A DNA stretch of 42,223 nt from Macrocybe gigantea (Eukaryota > Basidiomycota > Agaricomycetes > Agaricales > Callistosporiaceae), in the NCBI GenBank assembly GCA_011319805.1, contig SJRY01000190.1, forward strand, positions 1 through 42,223, given 5' to 3'. The notes under the pieces are model-generated. The model was not told the origin of the DNA. It saw only the letters and a program-made list of their open reading frames with translations, and did not search any database. Positions 1 to 11,964 of the stretch are shown piece by piece; position 1 is the first letter of the stretch; each line of letters opens with the position of its first letter. The position numbers and the translations under genes were made by a program.

Positions 1-626
1 CGAGTTCGACAACAATACCACAATGCGTTGGAAATATGCAGAGCGATAGGATATTGGGCGAAGGAACTCTGTCGCTTGGAGCACTGTTTTCTCCGTCTGC
101 ATCCATTGCAAAGGCGTCGTCGGAATCTTGAAATTACATGACAACATCTGCTCAACGAGTGAGTTTTCAGTCACCTGCGCTGGACTCGATTGCTCATGTC
201 GTATTGCATTCTTCTCTTCAACAGACATCCAGATATAAATGACTCAATCAACGCCTCTCTCCTGCCTGTGACGCTATCCCCAATGGATTACAACATGCAT
301 TTTTGCGAAGCCACGACAACTACAATCTTTATCATTCCGTAATGAGGCAATACACCTTCTCCTCAGAGACGACAGACTGGTCAAAGTATCATAGTATCAG
401 ATTCAACGCGCAAAAGGCTAGATGTCACCTACGTCAACGCCTGCATCTGGCCGGATTTTTCATGTCCGGCTTCACTTTTAGCGGCGACCTTTTGATAGAC
501 CTCGCTGACTTGGCTGATCATGCATCATCAAATTCGGATCGGAGCTCTGTTATTTGGTGTGGGGTCTTCATGCTGCTTGATAAAGCTCGGGGAAGCGAAC
601 TAGGACGTCGCTGGCGCACGAAATGA
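1..626 (+). pseudogene. 3' part of a broken F-box-like gene (paralogue of the next gene)
   Basis: I recognise this by comparison with the C-terminal exon of the gene at 1482-4438. Both share a Cys-x2-Cys knuckle (CIHCKG here, CIHCRQ there), then an intron, then HPDI/HSDV, then a block with YHSVMRQY here and YHLVMSQY there, and both end with GVFM-LDKA followed by a Trp-Arg near the stop. Here the reading frame changes between the exon after the intron (about 230-300) and the block from 303 to 626, so one base appears missing near 303 and translation of the first frame would stop about 40 bases later. The 5' part lies outside the window. The block similar to the neighbour is also shorter and more diverged. 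Most likely a decaying tandem duplicate. A sequence error at one base cannot be excluded. Confidence 0.6.
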
Positions 627-1481
627 TTTTGCTTCTGTGGGTAGCTTATCCATTGTTTTTCTCTGTTTTCCATTTTAATCTTCGTTCGTTCTTTTGTTTC
701 TGCTTCAATCAATTCACCTGTAGACTTTGGGGAATACATTGTGAAGAATTCTTCAAACTAACAAGCTTAGGCAGTGCAAAAAAAACATGAAAACCAAGGT
801 GATAAATTTGCGTCGCGGTATCTTGTGAAACAGATTACTGTACTATTCGATTCAATTCGGCAGGGGGTTGATGCGTGACATGTCAGACGAAATTTCCATT
901 TCGGCATCTCCGGGGTCAGGCCGGTCAGGGCGTGACATACCCAAAATTTCGTCAAAATGCTTAACCACAGCCACAGATGAGGTTGTGCATGTGGGCCTGT
1001 GTGGCTGATATCAAAGAGCATGTTAGCAATATTCAATGTTGATGGTGTATCCTGATTCGTAGATGTCACGAAATTCTAAGAAGAGCAGCGGTCGTGGTAC
1101 CTCATGCAAATTTTCGCCCAATGGCAATGCTGCATGCAATACCTGAGGAGCTATAGAAGCATTTGCTGCCGATAAGCAACTGTCTATCTTTGAATTCCTT
1201 CATTTCCTCATCCCACCAAATCAGACATTGAGTACTGACCTCGAGTAGTACAGTAGCTGCGAAGCTTCTTTTGATGTCGCGTAACTCGTCCACGCCCTTC
1301 GAAGCCCCCTAAAATTGGCCACCGGCCATTGATCAATTTTGGTCGAACAATGCGTGTCGGCTTCCCACAGACATTTGGTCGCGTCTGAGTCAGAGGTCTC
1401 ACAGTGACCCCGTTCTCTCCTATTAAAAGCTTACGGTCAAGGCGCGCCATCGCAGAATAATCCTTCTCAACGCGATCTCGC
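627..1481. other. Intergenic, no supported gene
   Basis: Only short unsupported reading frames occur on either strand. I see no tRNA, no repeat copy and no recognisable domain. The last part contains the presumed promoter of the following F-box-like gene. Confidence 0.5.
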
Positions 1482-4438
1482 ATGTCTACTTCAGCAGAGA
1501 AAGCCGCTCCACGGCATGTCTCGGATGATCTCGTGCACAGGAGAAACCAGACCGTCGGTAGTACGAACTTCGGATCCGTCAGCTCTCGACGTTCACCATC
1601 GCCACGGCCTAAGAAGCGACGGAAGACGACCACTCAAGCAACGCGGGGCCGGTCCGATGCCACCGTACGAGGTCGTCGCGGAAAACTCGCGGGCATGATG
1701 GAGCTGCCTTACGATGTGCTCATGGAGGTACGCACGAGCGAAGCGTGACTTTATCATCTCCACCAAGTCATAGTTTTCATTGGCAGATATTTAGCCAGTT
1801 GGATCCGATGGATCTGCTGAATCTGGCAAAGGACGACGAAGACTCTGCGGAATACTTTTGATGCAAAGTCCGCTCTGCCTTTGTGGAGACACGCGGCGCG
1901 AAAATATTAAGGAACTGCCTGAATGTCCGAGAGATCTTTCGGAGCGCAATACGCGAACCTAGTGTTTTACCCTTACTGTCACGTAAATCTTCTCTTTCAA
2001 TCCCCTGTCAGTGCTTCCTCATCCTCCCATGTCTAGTTTTGCTTGAAAACACGCGCTTCGATTATTCATTAGGTTCATGTATGTTCGCGCGAGATCTGCA
2101 AAGCAGCAGAAGACGAAAGTGAAGTCTTCTTCATCTCAACGATGTATAATCGACGTTGACTTCTTGTTTAGCTTCATGAAACACTCGGAATTCGTCAATT
2201 ACATATGCCTCTCAATATTGTACTCCGCTGAGAGCAACTGACGTCAGTGCGTGTGCACATTTACGCAACGATCATACTTGTCCCGAAGTTTGAGCATAAC
2301 CGTAGGGTATGGCTCGCTGTTCTACCCCGATGCAGACTGTGCATTGGCTGGAAAACGAAAGGCGCAGGCTAAAGGCGAGTGAATGGGATGCTTTGGTCGA
2401 GCAAAAGAAAGAGGAGGCTACGGAAATACGAGGTTAGTAGTTCCGAAGTATCTGCAACTTGAAGACCTATCGATTTCTTGCATGGGCTTTGTCAACAGCA
2501 TGCTGATCTCTGCGAAAGATGGTATAAAGAGTGGTGCGATGAAAATGCCAAGGAAAAGAATAAAACACGATCTGAAAGAGTCGAAACGTGAGTTCAATCT
2601 CTGTCTCAGATCATCGATGCTGAATTTCTTGTCTTCGTTTCACTAGAATTTTACAGAGACTGACCGACATGGGTATGTGATATAGTTGAGTGTTTCATCT
2701 TAGTTGACTTTTTTTTTTCCTCCGAACAAGGTTGGGGCGAAGACATCGAGAAAATGGGCATGCGTAAGGATATCAGCCTTCACCGACTGGTCTGGCAAAC
2801 GAAGAAATTGACTGAGCATGGTAAGTGAAGTCGAGACGTCGAGGGACGCGTTTCTCATCCTGATGCGTTTACAAGCGTGGAAAGTCATCTCCCCACGCTT
2901 GTCGAGTTTATTGAAGAACACAAGCGGGAATGGGTATGGAACGAACGACGCCCTTTGATAACCCAACGCCACCGTATACTCTCTAAACTGCTGGATAGCT
3001 ATGCGCTGTCGCAGCCTCTGGACGCGATTCTCCCAGCCGCCTCCGATATTGTATTCATGGAACAAGTCAAAGACTTCAACGATATCTCCCTCCTCGACGA
3101 GTCGGCTTCGGCTCAGTTTGAAGAAGCCGTGCGCGAGCTGGCTCCAGTGATTGATGAGTGGCGTCAAGAAAGAATCGAGGAGTTAATCGCCCTCGTACGA
3201 GAGGCACTTTCCCCGTCAAACGCATCTGATGGGGATGCCGCGGGCTCGAAATCCACTGTCAGTGTTGCCGCCGATCACTCAGTGCTCGAGTTGGCAACAA
3301 CGTTCTTTGCCCTTGCTTCCAATGGAGCGCGAGCGTATTCAGGTTCGCATAAATGGTCCTATATGTTCACACAATCGTGGGTTCGAAGACTGCGCGATCC
3401 CTTCCCCGACGAGGAAAACAGATTCTTCTCATCCACTGGGATGTGGCCATTGGATATTCGGCATACATGCATGTTCTACCACCAAGCCTTTGATGTCGCA
3501 AGGCAGCTTTTGACGGACTGCGGGCGGGATCCCGATAAGGAGACCTTCCAAAGCGTTATAATCTGGAATTCAGATGTACCGCCTGTTCAAGGGAGCAGAA
3601 CTGCTACACGTTAATGAAATGGACAAATCTTGTTAGAGGATTTTTTTTTGCACTCCTAGCGCAGACATGCTGACTTCACTTGGGTACTTTCTGCTCCAGG
3701 TTCACCATGTGATGGAGAACTGCGATTTGCGCAAGCGCGGTGCTGTTTCAATCGTTGAACTCGACGATGACCAGGCGGGTGTTGTCGAGGTATGTCGTGC
3801 CATTCGTTGTTGGACCCGCACGTCCCGGAATATATCGGATATGTCATTCGACTGCATCCATTGCAGACAGAGCGTCCGGGCTCGGAGTTTCATGGAGCAC
3901 ATCCGATGCAAGTAAGTCTTAACCTATCGCGGATGAGCATCATTGTTCATGTCTACCTGTCGTATCCCGTGTTCCCGTGTGCAGACACTCAGACGTCTTT
4001 AATTCTGTCCTTGAACTGGTAAAAAATTCAAGACCCGAGACGACCGTATCAAGCTCGCAGAACGACTTCCTCCATAGTCATAGTGACTATGGTTTTTACC
4101 ACCTCGTAATGAGCCAATACGCCTGGCCTTTGGATACATCGGACTACCACCGGCATCCCGATGTCGAATTCGACGTGGAAAAGCCATCAACTTCATACCT
4201 TGAGGCGCTGCGATTCTACCATTACTTTGAATATAAAAGGCGCGTTATCAAGGACAGCGACCGCGTGAAGCTTTTCACCGAACTCGCAAGCTATGTGTCG
4301 TCCAGGAAACTTGAAGGAAAAATCGAATGCCACTCTGTTCTGTCGGAGGCACATATCGGCGTATTTATGGTCCTGGACAAGGCTCTGGAGAAGAATGCGG
4401 CCTCTCACTGGCGCGAGGATTGCCAATTGAACTTGTAG
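1482..4438 (+). pseudogene. Degenerate F-box protein gene with C-terminal zinc-knuckle region
   Basis: F-box proteins are substrate receptors of SCF ubiquitin ligases; mushrooms carry large expanded families with a conserved C-terminal region. Exon 1 (1482-1727) ends in the F-box start LPYDVLMEV, and after a 59-nt intron the box continues with IFSQLDPMDLLNLA (from 1787). The continuation (RTTKTLRNTF, LWRHAAR, LPECPRDLS, QYANLVFYPYCH, CHFCLKTR) can be read only by changing frame near 1829, 1900 and 1945. In the zinc-knuckle exon the expected tryptophan after IIH is a TAG (2070-2072). Exons from about 2670 to 3565 are clean (2877-3614 is one long frame). Another frame change near 3565 is needed to enter RCTACSREQNCY, then an intron leads to HHVMENCD, and a last intron (3912-3984) leads to the final exon ending 4438. 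Several lesions including a nonsense codon suggest a pseudogene, though the 3' half is well preserved. Confidence 0.65.
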
Positions 4439-5572
4439 ACTAGAATTCTAGTCGACCTGGAAGTCCGAAATATGGATGTTTGACCGTTTGTTACTATTGT
4501 GATGTGTACAGTATACGCTTGTCTTCGGACTCGATAGAGTTTAGAGTAGCCTGAATATCAATTGAGGTTGCGCATTTATATCCTTGCACATTTGTTTCTG
4601 ATGGACTGTTCTAAGTGGCGATTGTCACCAGAGTGCGCTGCCATAACAATGATCAAGGTAGACGGACGAAGCGATGAGAAAGAGACGCATACGTCTTTTG
4701 TAGGGACGAGGGTGCAAGGCGATATTGCTCTGTGGTTGAAGAGGCAATGAGAAAAAAGAGGCGAGATCTCGAGACCGGCTGAGGAACTTCCTCGCCGAAC
4801 TCAGCGTATTTGTGCATACAAGGTAAGCCGATCCGTCGCTGGCCGTTAGCATTCCAGCCCTCATAGTATTTGGACAACAATACGGAATTTTTGCGCGCCA
4901 TGTGGCACTGAGCGTAAGCGCGTTCCCTTGCTGCTGCTAATGTTGGCAATGCATTGAGTAGTTTACACCTCGGTTTCGTGCACTTTCCTTAAAGGCAAAG
5001 CTAACAGGACAAACCGCCATGCGGCTTATAGTGCCACAGACTTTGGAGAAAAAAAAAGAAATTAAATTGGTAGATTGTTACATCAAGACACAATGGCAAC
5101 AAGAAATTGTGATGCTTTTTACAGGAAACTGCGTCTATTCGATACGATATTGACTAGCAAGGATCAGCTTCGAATCAATAAGAAGGTTCACAACGAATCA
5201 CGGCTGGATTGCTCACCTAGCGATGCAGTTCATGACCTAAGTTACATTGGCGGGGATGGATAGTATTGAGCATGAGTGGTATAAGCTGATAAGAAAAATC
5301 GTGAACACAGGCCCAGAGAGAAAATAGAGACCCAAGCAACATCGCGGAGAGGAAGGTCGTTGCCACCCCCTCTGCACGGAGCACGACCGAGACATGACAG
5401 CGTTGTTATGTGTCATGAGTGGGCTAATAAACGGCTGTCAAAATGCAGGTCGTCAGAAAGGCCAAGGCGACCCACGACGAGTGATGTGTCCCGTACCATC
5501 CCTGTCTACGTCCACGCCTCTTCTCGGCGAGTTCCAAGAGCCCAAGTCACAATCACCCAGAGCACTGTGCGA
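4439..5572. other. Intergenic, no supported gene
   Basis: Short overlapping frames on both strands (for example complement 4625-4949 and 5360-5596) have no recognisable domain, no plausible intron chain and no start context that would single one out. No repeat of the transposon families found later in the window is visible here. Confidence 0.4.
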
Positions 5573-5800
5573 GCGGAGACCCAACCTGGAATATAATCCA
5601 GGACGCGCGGCAAATATTCATCAAACAGGGCGACGATGGCATGCACCTGAATGTCCTCGCGCGTTGGCTTTTTACGGGTCCCACCTGGCGGAATGGTGGT
5701 AGGGCTTTACCCATCCCGAACGGCGACCCAACCTGGAATACGATCCAGGGCGCGCGGGCAATGTTGTTCAAACAGGGCGACGATGGCATGCACCTGAATG
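5573..5800. repeat. Two diverged direct repeat units of about 146 bp
   Basis: A block of about 80 bp beginning with gacccaacctggaata and ending with gatggcatgcacctgaatg occurs at about 5576-5652 and again at about 5722-5800, with mostly single-base differences. The sequence after each copy is weakly similar too (ggctttttacgggtccc versus cactttttaccggtccc), so the unit is about 146 bp. On the minus strand both copies translate in the same frame to a similar peptide (RCMPSSPCL, then FQVGSP); on the plus strand both give GDDGMHLN. I do not recognise either peptide and cannot decide whether the repeat is coding. Confidence 0.7.
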
Positions 5801-6780
5801 ACTGCCCGCACTTTTTACCGGTCCCGCTCAACACACCCGGGGAAGTGAGTGATCATACTACTGCTCCCCCTCACGAGACTCGCAACTCGATCGTATACAC
5901 GATGGCTGAACCTGGCCAGCCCCCATGTATTGTGGGCTGTACTCTGGGATCCTGCGACCGGGATTGGACCTCGCCTAGAGAAGGAAAGGTTATATCCTTG
6001 ATTGGTATTGGGCGACGGAAATTGAAAGGTGGCCATGAGTGAAAGGCGGCAGGCCTTGGTTGAGGGCGTGGTCGAGATAAAGCGAAACGAGGACGTGGCG
6101 AATGAAAAGTGTTGCAACGGTGAGAGAAATGGGCGATGATATGGTTAGGGAAAAAGGAATGTCCTGTGTGTTGGGGTAGCAGAAAGCAGGTTTATATACC
6201 CGCTCGCGCCTGATTATCACGTGGAGGAGGCTGACGAGCTCGCGCGACGCACGTTCTTGCACTTCAAGGGCATATAAAGTAGTGAGCCTACATTTCAAGA
6301 CAGGTGGCAGAACACGCATCTTCAGCAATGAGTGAGTGAATGGTCGTCAAAGCGTCAGGAAGAGCCTTTCTCGATGATGAACATCGAGGACCTACTTCCT
6401 CGCCTAGACGGAACATTACGTCTAGAAACTCAGCGCTCTTCTGCTTACCTTGTCAGCTGCCGTTCTTTGGCTTCTTCCATGCTTCATGCCATCACTAGGT
6501 CATCCGCGACCGGTTTGCATTTCTTTTGGCGCTGGCATAGAGTTGATGCTAACCAAGTACACCCTTTAAATTTTTTGAGAGAAGTGATTAAGAAATCTGC
6601 TTAATGCGATGGACAATAGCAGCACGGACGGTGGATCGGTGGATGTGGGCAGCGGAATTACCATGAAAGGCAACAGATGTCGCATCGCAGATGTGTACGA
6701 TATCACGTGATCGTATAGGCATCAAGAATATCGCTCTCCGTCAATTTCGTGGCCCAGTTTCGCACAACTCTAAGATTACG
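5801..6780. other. Intergenic, probable promoter side of the FunK1 gene
   Basis: Contains unassigned short frames, one of 90 codons at 6332-6604 on the plus strand with no recognisable domain. Two TATA-like stretches (tttatata near 6190 and catataaag near 6271) are compatible with a promoter, but nothing ties them to a transcript. Confidence 0.3.
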
Positions 6781-9448
6781 ATGGCTACACAAGTCCTCGC
6801 TCAAAATATTCGTCTGCATCGGTCTGATTCTGAAGCCTCTGATCATCCTCGAAAACGCCAACGGATTGATCAACAAGACGTGTCGCATCCCGCACATTCA
6901 GCGGAAAACAACATGAGCTCCGAGTCGGCATTGAGCAAAAAGGCTAGGCAAAACGCGGCGACTATCGCAGGAGATGGTGTTGCCTCGTCAATACAGTCGG
7001 TGGTCGAAGTATCCGAGACACCCAGGCGGGCTACGGTCTGGAACAGCTGGAGCATGCAAGAGTCTGCGAATGACAGGATTAAGAACTGCAGCATTGACGA
7101 GGAATTCAAAAGCCACCTCAATGTTTGCGGTGTTGACGAATTTCTGACCAAGTACATACCTTGCAGCGATAGCGTGCCTATAGCTGATGTTATCGCTGGC
7201 GTATTCAACGGCGTGAATGGGGCGAGAAAGGTAGAACAAATGTATCCTCCTTTCGTATGTTTTCATGATCAAGTCCTCCAACGTCGTCTGATGCTATTTA
7301 CCCTCTCATTGCAGATGGATGGACTTCAACGACTTGTCGCGTCATTCCCTCAGGAAAAGAGGGTTGCTTCCTTCACCACTGAAAACGTTGTCTTCTCTGC
7401 GCTACCCTCAGCCATTCATACGACGCAATTTGGCCTGACATCCGCCCCTCCTGATGACGACAAACCCGAAAAAGGGTCATGGAATGAAGCCGCTCTTGTA
7501 TGGGAGCTCAAACTCAAGGCGAAGGATGACCCTATCGACTCGAAAGGCAACATCAAAGAGGGAGCAGACTACATAAGCACTCGCGCTCAACTTTATAAAG
7601 CGGCACGTAACCTTTTCATGGCACATCTCAGCTGTTTCGTATTCGTCGTTGGAGTGTATGGTCCGATGATGCGATTCTATCGCATTGATCGTTCTGGGAT
7701 TATCGCTTCACGTGCATTCAATTATACGACATCGCCAGATCATACGCAAGCATTTTTATGGCGGCTTGCTAACCCTCTCCCATACAATGATCGTCCAGCC
7801 CCAGCTGGCACGATAGTTGGCGCCGATCCTACAATACTCCGCCCATCAGATGAAGAATTTGAACATTACTTCGACCGCTTGATCAAGAAATGTCCAGAAT
7901 TGGCATCTGAAAAGGCCAACATCCAAGGCGAAGCTCTTCTTATCGATGCCGGCATCGATGTGGACGATGCAGATGGTGCAAAGGGTACGTTGCGAAACTT
8001 GGCAGGTTTAGACAGTTTGCTCACTCTCTAAATGCCCAGTTCTCCTCAAAAATGTCCCATCATCCGATTATATATTGCAAGGCACGTGTAATCCGGCTGG
8101 TTTGGTGCGTACAGGCATGTTATTCTTACCATGCTTTAGATGGCGCAACGATATGTCCCGTGAAATGTTTTGCATTCGAAGTTTTGCATGATGCAATGAC
8201 TGTCATTGGAAGAGCGACCCACGTCTTCAAAATTCTGATTCTCGGAAGTGATCCTTCAGAGGATCAGATCTGCACCCTCAAAGATGCCTGGCAGCAACGG
8301 ACACGCGATCATGAAGGAATGATGTACAAGAGGGTCAAGGCGAATGCCAGGAACCCAAAGGTGCAAGAAGAATTGATGGCTTCACCTGTCTTAAAGCTGG
8401 ACATGACCGCACCTGACGCGATGGAGAAGAGTGGATTGGCCAATCACATTGGGACTTTCAACATGTCGTACTGCGAGGGTGCTGAGACATTCGGCCTCGT
8501 CACCCAGTCGGCTCGGTTGTATGTGCGGGGAAGGACTGATGCTGATCTCGACATTGAGCCTTCACTGTCTGACCGTAACCGGATTCGCTCGATAATGACG
8601 AGCATTGGCAGACCCTTGACAACGTTTCGATGCACGAAGGAGCTTGTGATGGCTCTTGCGGACGCCGTGAAAGGTGTGTTCTTTCTTATGATGCCAGTCC
8701 GATTGGTTTCTGATTTCGGATGCACAGGCCTCGAGTTCCTTAGGATTTGCGGCATTATGCACCGTGATGTGAGCTCCGGCAACATCCTTCTCAACGACAC
8801 CAAAGAGATTACGGGCGGTTTTCTTCACGACCTCGACTATAGCACCCGTATCACTTGCTCTGCCGACTCGCCGGATCCGAAATTTGAAGACCGCGTATCC
8901 AAGGAATTAAAGGACATGACTGTAAGATATTTGTGATACGCTGCATTACACCTTTCTAAGTAACGCCGTATTTACCTGCAGGGTACACGTCCGTTCATGG
9001 CAATGGACGTTCTTGAGCCAGACCATGCAAGAAAACCCATGCTCCACATCATGACCTGGAATCCATATTCTGGGTTGCGACGTGGTGCCTTCTCCGTTGT
9101 ACCGATCACACCCATTACCAGGGGGCAGATGCGGCCAGCAAGCTCTTCGACGTTGACAACATTTGTGCAACGAAAATTTCGTGGTTCTGGTCAGGCAACG
9201 ACTTTGCAATCAGAGGCAACCAGACTCTAAGCGAGTTAATACAGAAATTAAAGCGCACCTTCGTGCACCACAATCCCGCTGTCCGACATGCGTTCATATG
9301 TGTTGGTTCACCTACATCATACGTCAGCGCCGAGAAGCTTTTCGAACTCCTGACAAACGCCTTGGAAGATGAAAAGGTGATTTGGCCAGACGATGACAAG
9401 AGCCGAGTCTTTCAGCGAGCTGAATCTGCAACCACTGGGACGAACTGA
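6781..9448 (+). CDS. FunK1-type fungal protein kinase, one frame break near the 3' end
   Basis: FunK1 kinases are a fungal family of eukaryotic-like kinases with a long N-terminal region; targets are largely unknown. I start at the ATG at 6781 (MATQVLAQN), although an in-frame ATG lies 90 bases upstream. The N-terminal block shows the family signature FVFVVGVYGP, RFYRIDRSG and FLWRL (7630-7790). After an intron starting about 7985 the lobe continues with GRATHVF (glycine-rich equivalent) and the lysine in LKDAW (about 8275). An intron (about 8674-8728) precedes the catalytic loop HRDVSSGN (8760-8783) and the metal-binding HDLDYS. A further intron leads to GTRPFMAMDVL (from about 8982). The conserved HHDLESIFWV follows in another frame, so one base seems missing near 9050; the rest is open to TGA at 9448. 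Exons between 7985 and 8200 are unresolved. Confidence 0.75.
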
Positions 9449-9655
9449 AGTCAGCGAGAGGTTCCAAGCTGGGTGGTACATACGGCGAGAATGAGAATGG
9501 AGGAAAAGAGGAGGGCGCATAGTGAACACGAGTACAAGTAATAGCATCGTTATTGACTTCATCCTCAGCAGATGATTGAAAAGAAAATCATATTCCATGA
9601 AAAATTCCAATTCCGCGTCTAAATCTAGAGATGCATGTGAGATCCCTTTTGTGCA

Positions 9656-10656
9656 TTAATCTATATCCTTTCCAAAGTCTTCTGCACCGTCCCACGAGCC
9701 CCAGCACACGAAATCATTGGCCAAGCGCCCATGCTGAACCTCTAACGCGGTCCTTCTCAATGGACCCAGCGGCGGCTCTCCATAAAGGCGCATCAAGATG
9801 TCCTCAATCGAGCTGGAGGTGATGAGCAGGAGCTTCCCAGCGGGCTTGAGGATCTGTTTGATGGTCATAACGAGTTTTGCGTTTGTTCTCTTTGATCATT
9901 AAAAAATGAGCGTTACGTTCGGGGAGAACCTTGCACCAGGAGCGCACCTCGTTCAGATATGGAGGATCGACGACGACGACGTCGACACGTTGCCTGAGCG
10001 CCTCGGGGAATATGTCCGGTTCGTCCAGATCGTACGGCACGTATTGCCTCGGCGAAAGCACCCTGAACCGCTGGTCGTACTCCAGGAGCCGCGCGCCGCC
10101 GAGCGGATTCGCGTGCTGAAACGCAACGAACGCGGTCGGGCAGCAGAGGAACGCGACGACCGAATCCGGCGCGCAGAGCCCGCGGACGGACTTGGCCAGG
10201 CGCGTCGCGAAAGACGTGGAGTACCTGTCGTCGCAGGTAGGGCGTTTTAATATTTTTTTTTTAGCACAGAGTAGGAAGACGTTGGAAGACGGGGAGCAGC
10301 GGCATGTGGGGCTTACCAGTGTGGACGCGCAGTTGTGTGGATACTCACCAAAACTGGCTGAGCTGCCAATCTTCGCCGAACGCGAGGCGGTACTCGTCGA
10401 CGCTCATCATGGGCGGGTCGTCAGTGCTGGCGCTGGAGTCTGGTACCTTGGCTTCGCGTGATGCGAGATTCAAGTCCCAGGCGAGGCTGGACGTCCTGGC
10501 AGCAGCCTGCTCTGCCAAGTCGTTGAAGCGCCGCTCCTCTTCGGCCTTGGAAGACCAGAAAGAGTCGAGCAGCGCAATGGTCGTCGGGTCGAGCGTCGGA
10601 GGCGAGCTGGACAGATTTGTACAGACGGAGCGCGGGGATCCTGGATCTTGTATCAT
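9656..10656 (-). CDS. EFM5: EFM5-like protein-lysine N-methyltransferase (eEF1A methylation)
   Basis: EFM5 (human EEF1AKMT1, once called N6AMT2) is an S-adenosylmethionine-dependent enzyme that methylates a lysine of translation elongation factor 1A in the cytoplasm. Three exons are supported. Exon 1 (10349-10656) carries an N-terminal helix with STLDPTT-like and FWSSKAEEERRF sequence and ends at DWQLSQFW. Exon 2 starts at 10224 with YSTSFATRLAK and carries the motif VVVVDPPYLNE, the family DPPF/Y active-site signature. Its 3' end is either 9948 or 9930, both with GT donors. Exon 3 (9656-9889) continues with TNAKLVMTIKQILKPAGK and closes with LANDFVCWGSW, which matches the conserved family C-terminus. 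All exons join in frame. The gene is convergent with the upstream kinase (207 bp apart) and divergent from ADE8. Confidence 0.85.
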
Positions 10657-10865
10657 CCTTTCCGTTCTTTTGTTGTGTGTGTGTTTTTTTTTGTGGCTAG
10701 CGTTAATTATCCATCACAAAGCTAGCCACATTGTGCCTTTGAAATCTTGGCAACAACCCTCCAGGGCTGAACATGAAAAAAAAAATTTTCCCAGTTGTGA
10801 TCGGAAAAATTGACATGCAGGATGGGGATGATCGTGACGTCACCTCTGATGAGGAGGTGAGGAGC

Positions 10866-10870
10866 AAAAA
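10866..10870 (-). terminator. RNA polymerase III T-run terminator of tRNA-Glu
   Basis: Five consecutive T residues on the minus strand, starting five bases after the discriminator base of the tRNA. This is the usual position and form of a Pol III terminator. Confidence 0.7.
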
Positions 10871-10875
10871 CAACC

Positions 10876-10960
10876 TTCGGATACGGGGAATCGAACCCCG
10901 AGCTGCCGCGATCACTCACTTTATGAGAGGCGGCAATGTTAGCCGTTACACCATATCCGA
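10876..10960 (-). tRNA. tRNA-Glu (anticodon CUC) with a 13-nt intron
   Basis: On the minus strand the acceptor stem TCGGATA (10954-10960) pairs perfectly with TATCCGA (10877-10883), with discriminator A. The D arm contains the box-A-like TGGTGTAACGGCTA, the T arm is CGGGG-TTCGATT-CCCCG (box B), and the anticodon stem is GCCGC/GCGGC. The 20 nt between the two stem halves hold a normal 7-nt loop, C-T-CTC-A-C, plus 13 nt (TAAAGTGAGTGAT) at the canonical intron position after base 37. The anticodon CUC reads GAG (Glu), and the 5' half closely resembles known fungal tRNA-Glu. The spliced length would be 72 nt. Confidence 0.93.
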
Positions 10961-11088
10961 TGCCTTCATTTCCTGCATTAATCAATATCATGGCATTTAC
11001 GTCAGATAATCAGCGTCGATTCACGTGCAACAGCGATCTTCATTCTTATCTCCTCACCGAAAAAAATTGTGATACGAGAAGTCGCAGA

Positions 11089-11842
11089 ATGGCGGCGACG
11101 CGACGAATAGTCGTTCTCATTTCTGGTTCAGGTAAGTGTTCCCCTAGCGCCATACGTTCCGTTTCTTGGAAAACAAGTCATCCATGAATGAAGGTCTTGT
11201 GCGCTAGGAACCAATTTGCAAGCGCTCGTCGACGCGCAAAACACGCCCGCGCTGCCGCATGCGCAGATCGTGGCCGTGTTCTCGAACCGCAAGGCTGCAT
11301 ACGGCCTGACGCGCGCAGCGCAGGCCAGCCCTCCGATCCCGACGGACTACCTCGCGCTGCAGCCGTATCTGAAGGCGAACCCGAGCAAGACGCGGAACGA
11401 CTACGACGCGGAGGTTGCGCGGCGCGTGCTCACGCATGATCCGGACCTGATCGTCCTCGCCGGGTGGATGCACATCTTTGGCGATGGGTTTTTGGAGCTC
11501 GTGGATGGGAGGAAGGCGTTGGATGCGGAGGGCGTGTGCAGAGTCGTCCCGGTGATCAATCTGCATCCTGCACTGCCGGGCGCGTTTGACGGCGCGCATG
11601 CGATCGAGAGGGCGTATGAGGCGTTCCAGAAGGGTGAGATCGCGCATTCGGGTGCCATGGTGCATAGAGTCGTGAAGGACGTCGATCGCGGCGAGCCGCT
11701 CGTGGTGAGAGAGGTGCCGATCGAGAAGGGCGAGTCTATCGAGGCGTTTGAGGAGAGATTGCATAGAATCGAGCACGACATTATTGTGGAAGCAACAGCA
11801 AAAGCTCTGGACCAGGTGAAGCCAGTACAAGCGACCACATGA
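11089..11842 (+). CDS. ADE8: Phosphoribosylglycinamide formyltransferase (GAR transformylase)
   Basis: This enzyme transfers a formyl group from 10-formyltetrahydrofolate to glycinamide ribonucleotide, the third step of de novo purine synthesis in the cytosol. Exon 1 (11089-11131) encodes MAATRRIVVLISGSG with the start of the phosphate-binding loop; after a 76-nt intron, exon 2 (11208-11842) continues with TNLQALVDAQ. Family hallmarks are the SGSGTNLQAL loop, the catalytic Asn-His in INLHPALPGAFDG (about 11558-11596), SGAMVHRVV, and the acidic VDRGEPLVV segment with the catalytic Asp. Total about 225 residues, the normal single-domain PurN/Ade8 length; it is not fused to other purine enzymes. 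Exon 2 is strongly GC-rich compared with neighbours. The gene is divergent from the EFM5-like gene, with the tRNA-Glu between. Confidence 0.93.
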
Positions 11843-11964
11843 GGGAATATAAAAATATCTTGTACATATCTTATCATCCGCGTCGATATCTATTGTCAAG
11901 GAAGGCACCTCACCGGTCAGCGTTTACATATTACTTTTTCTAGATAGAAAGGGCCAGCGCGATC

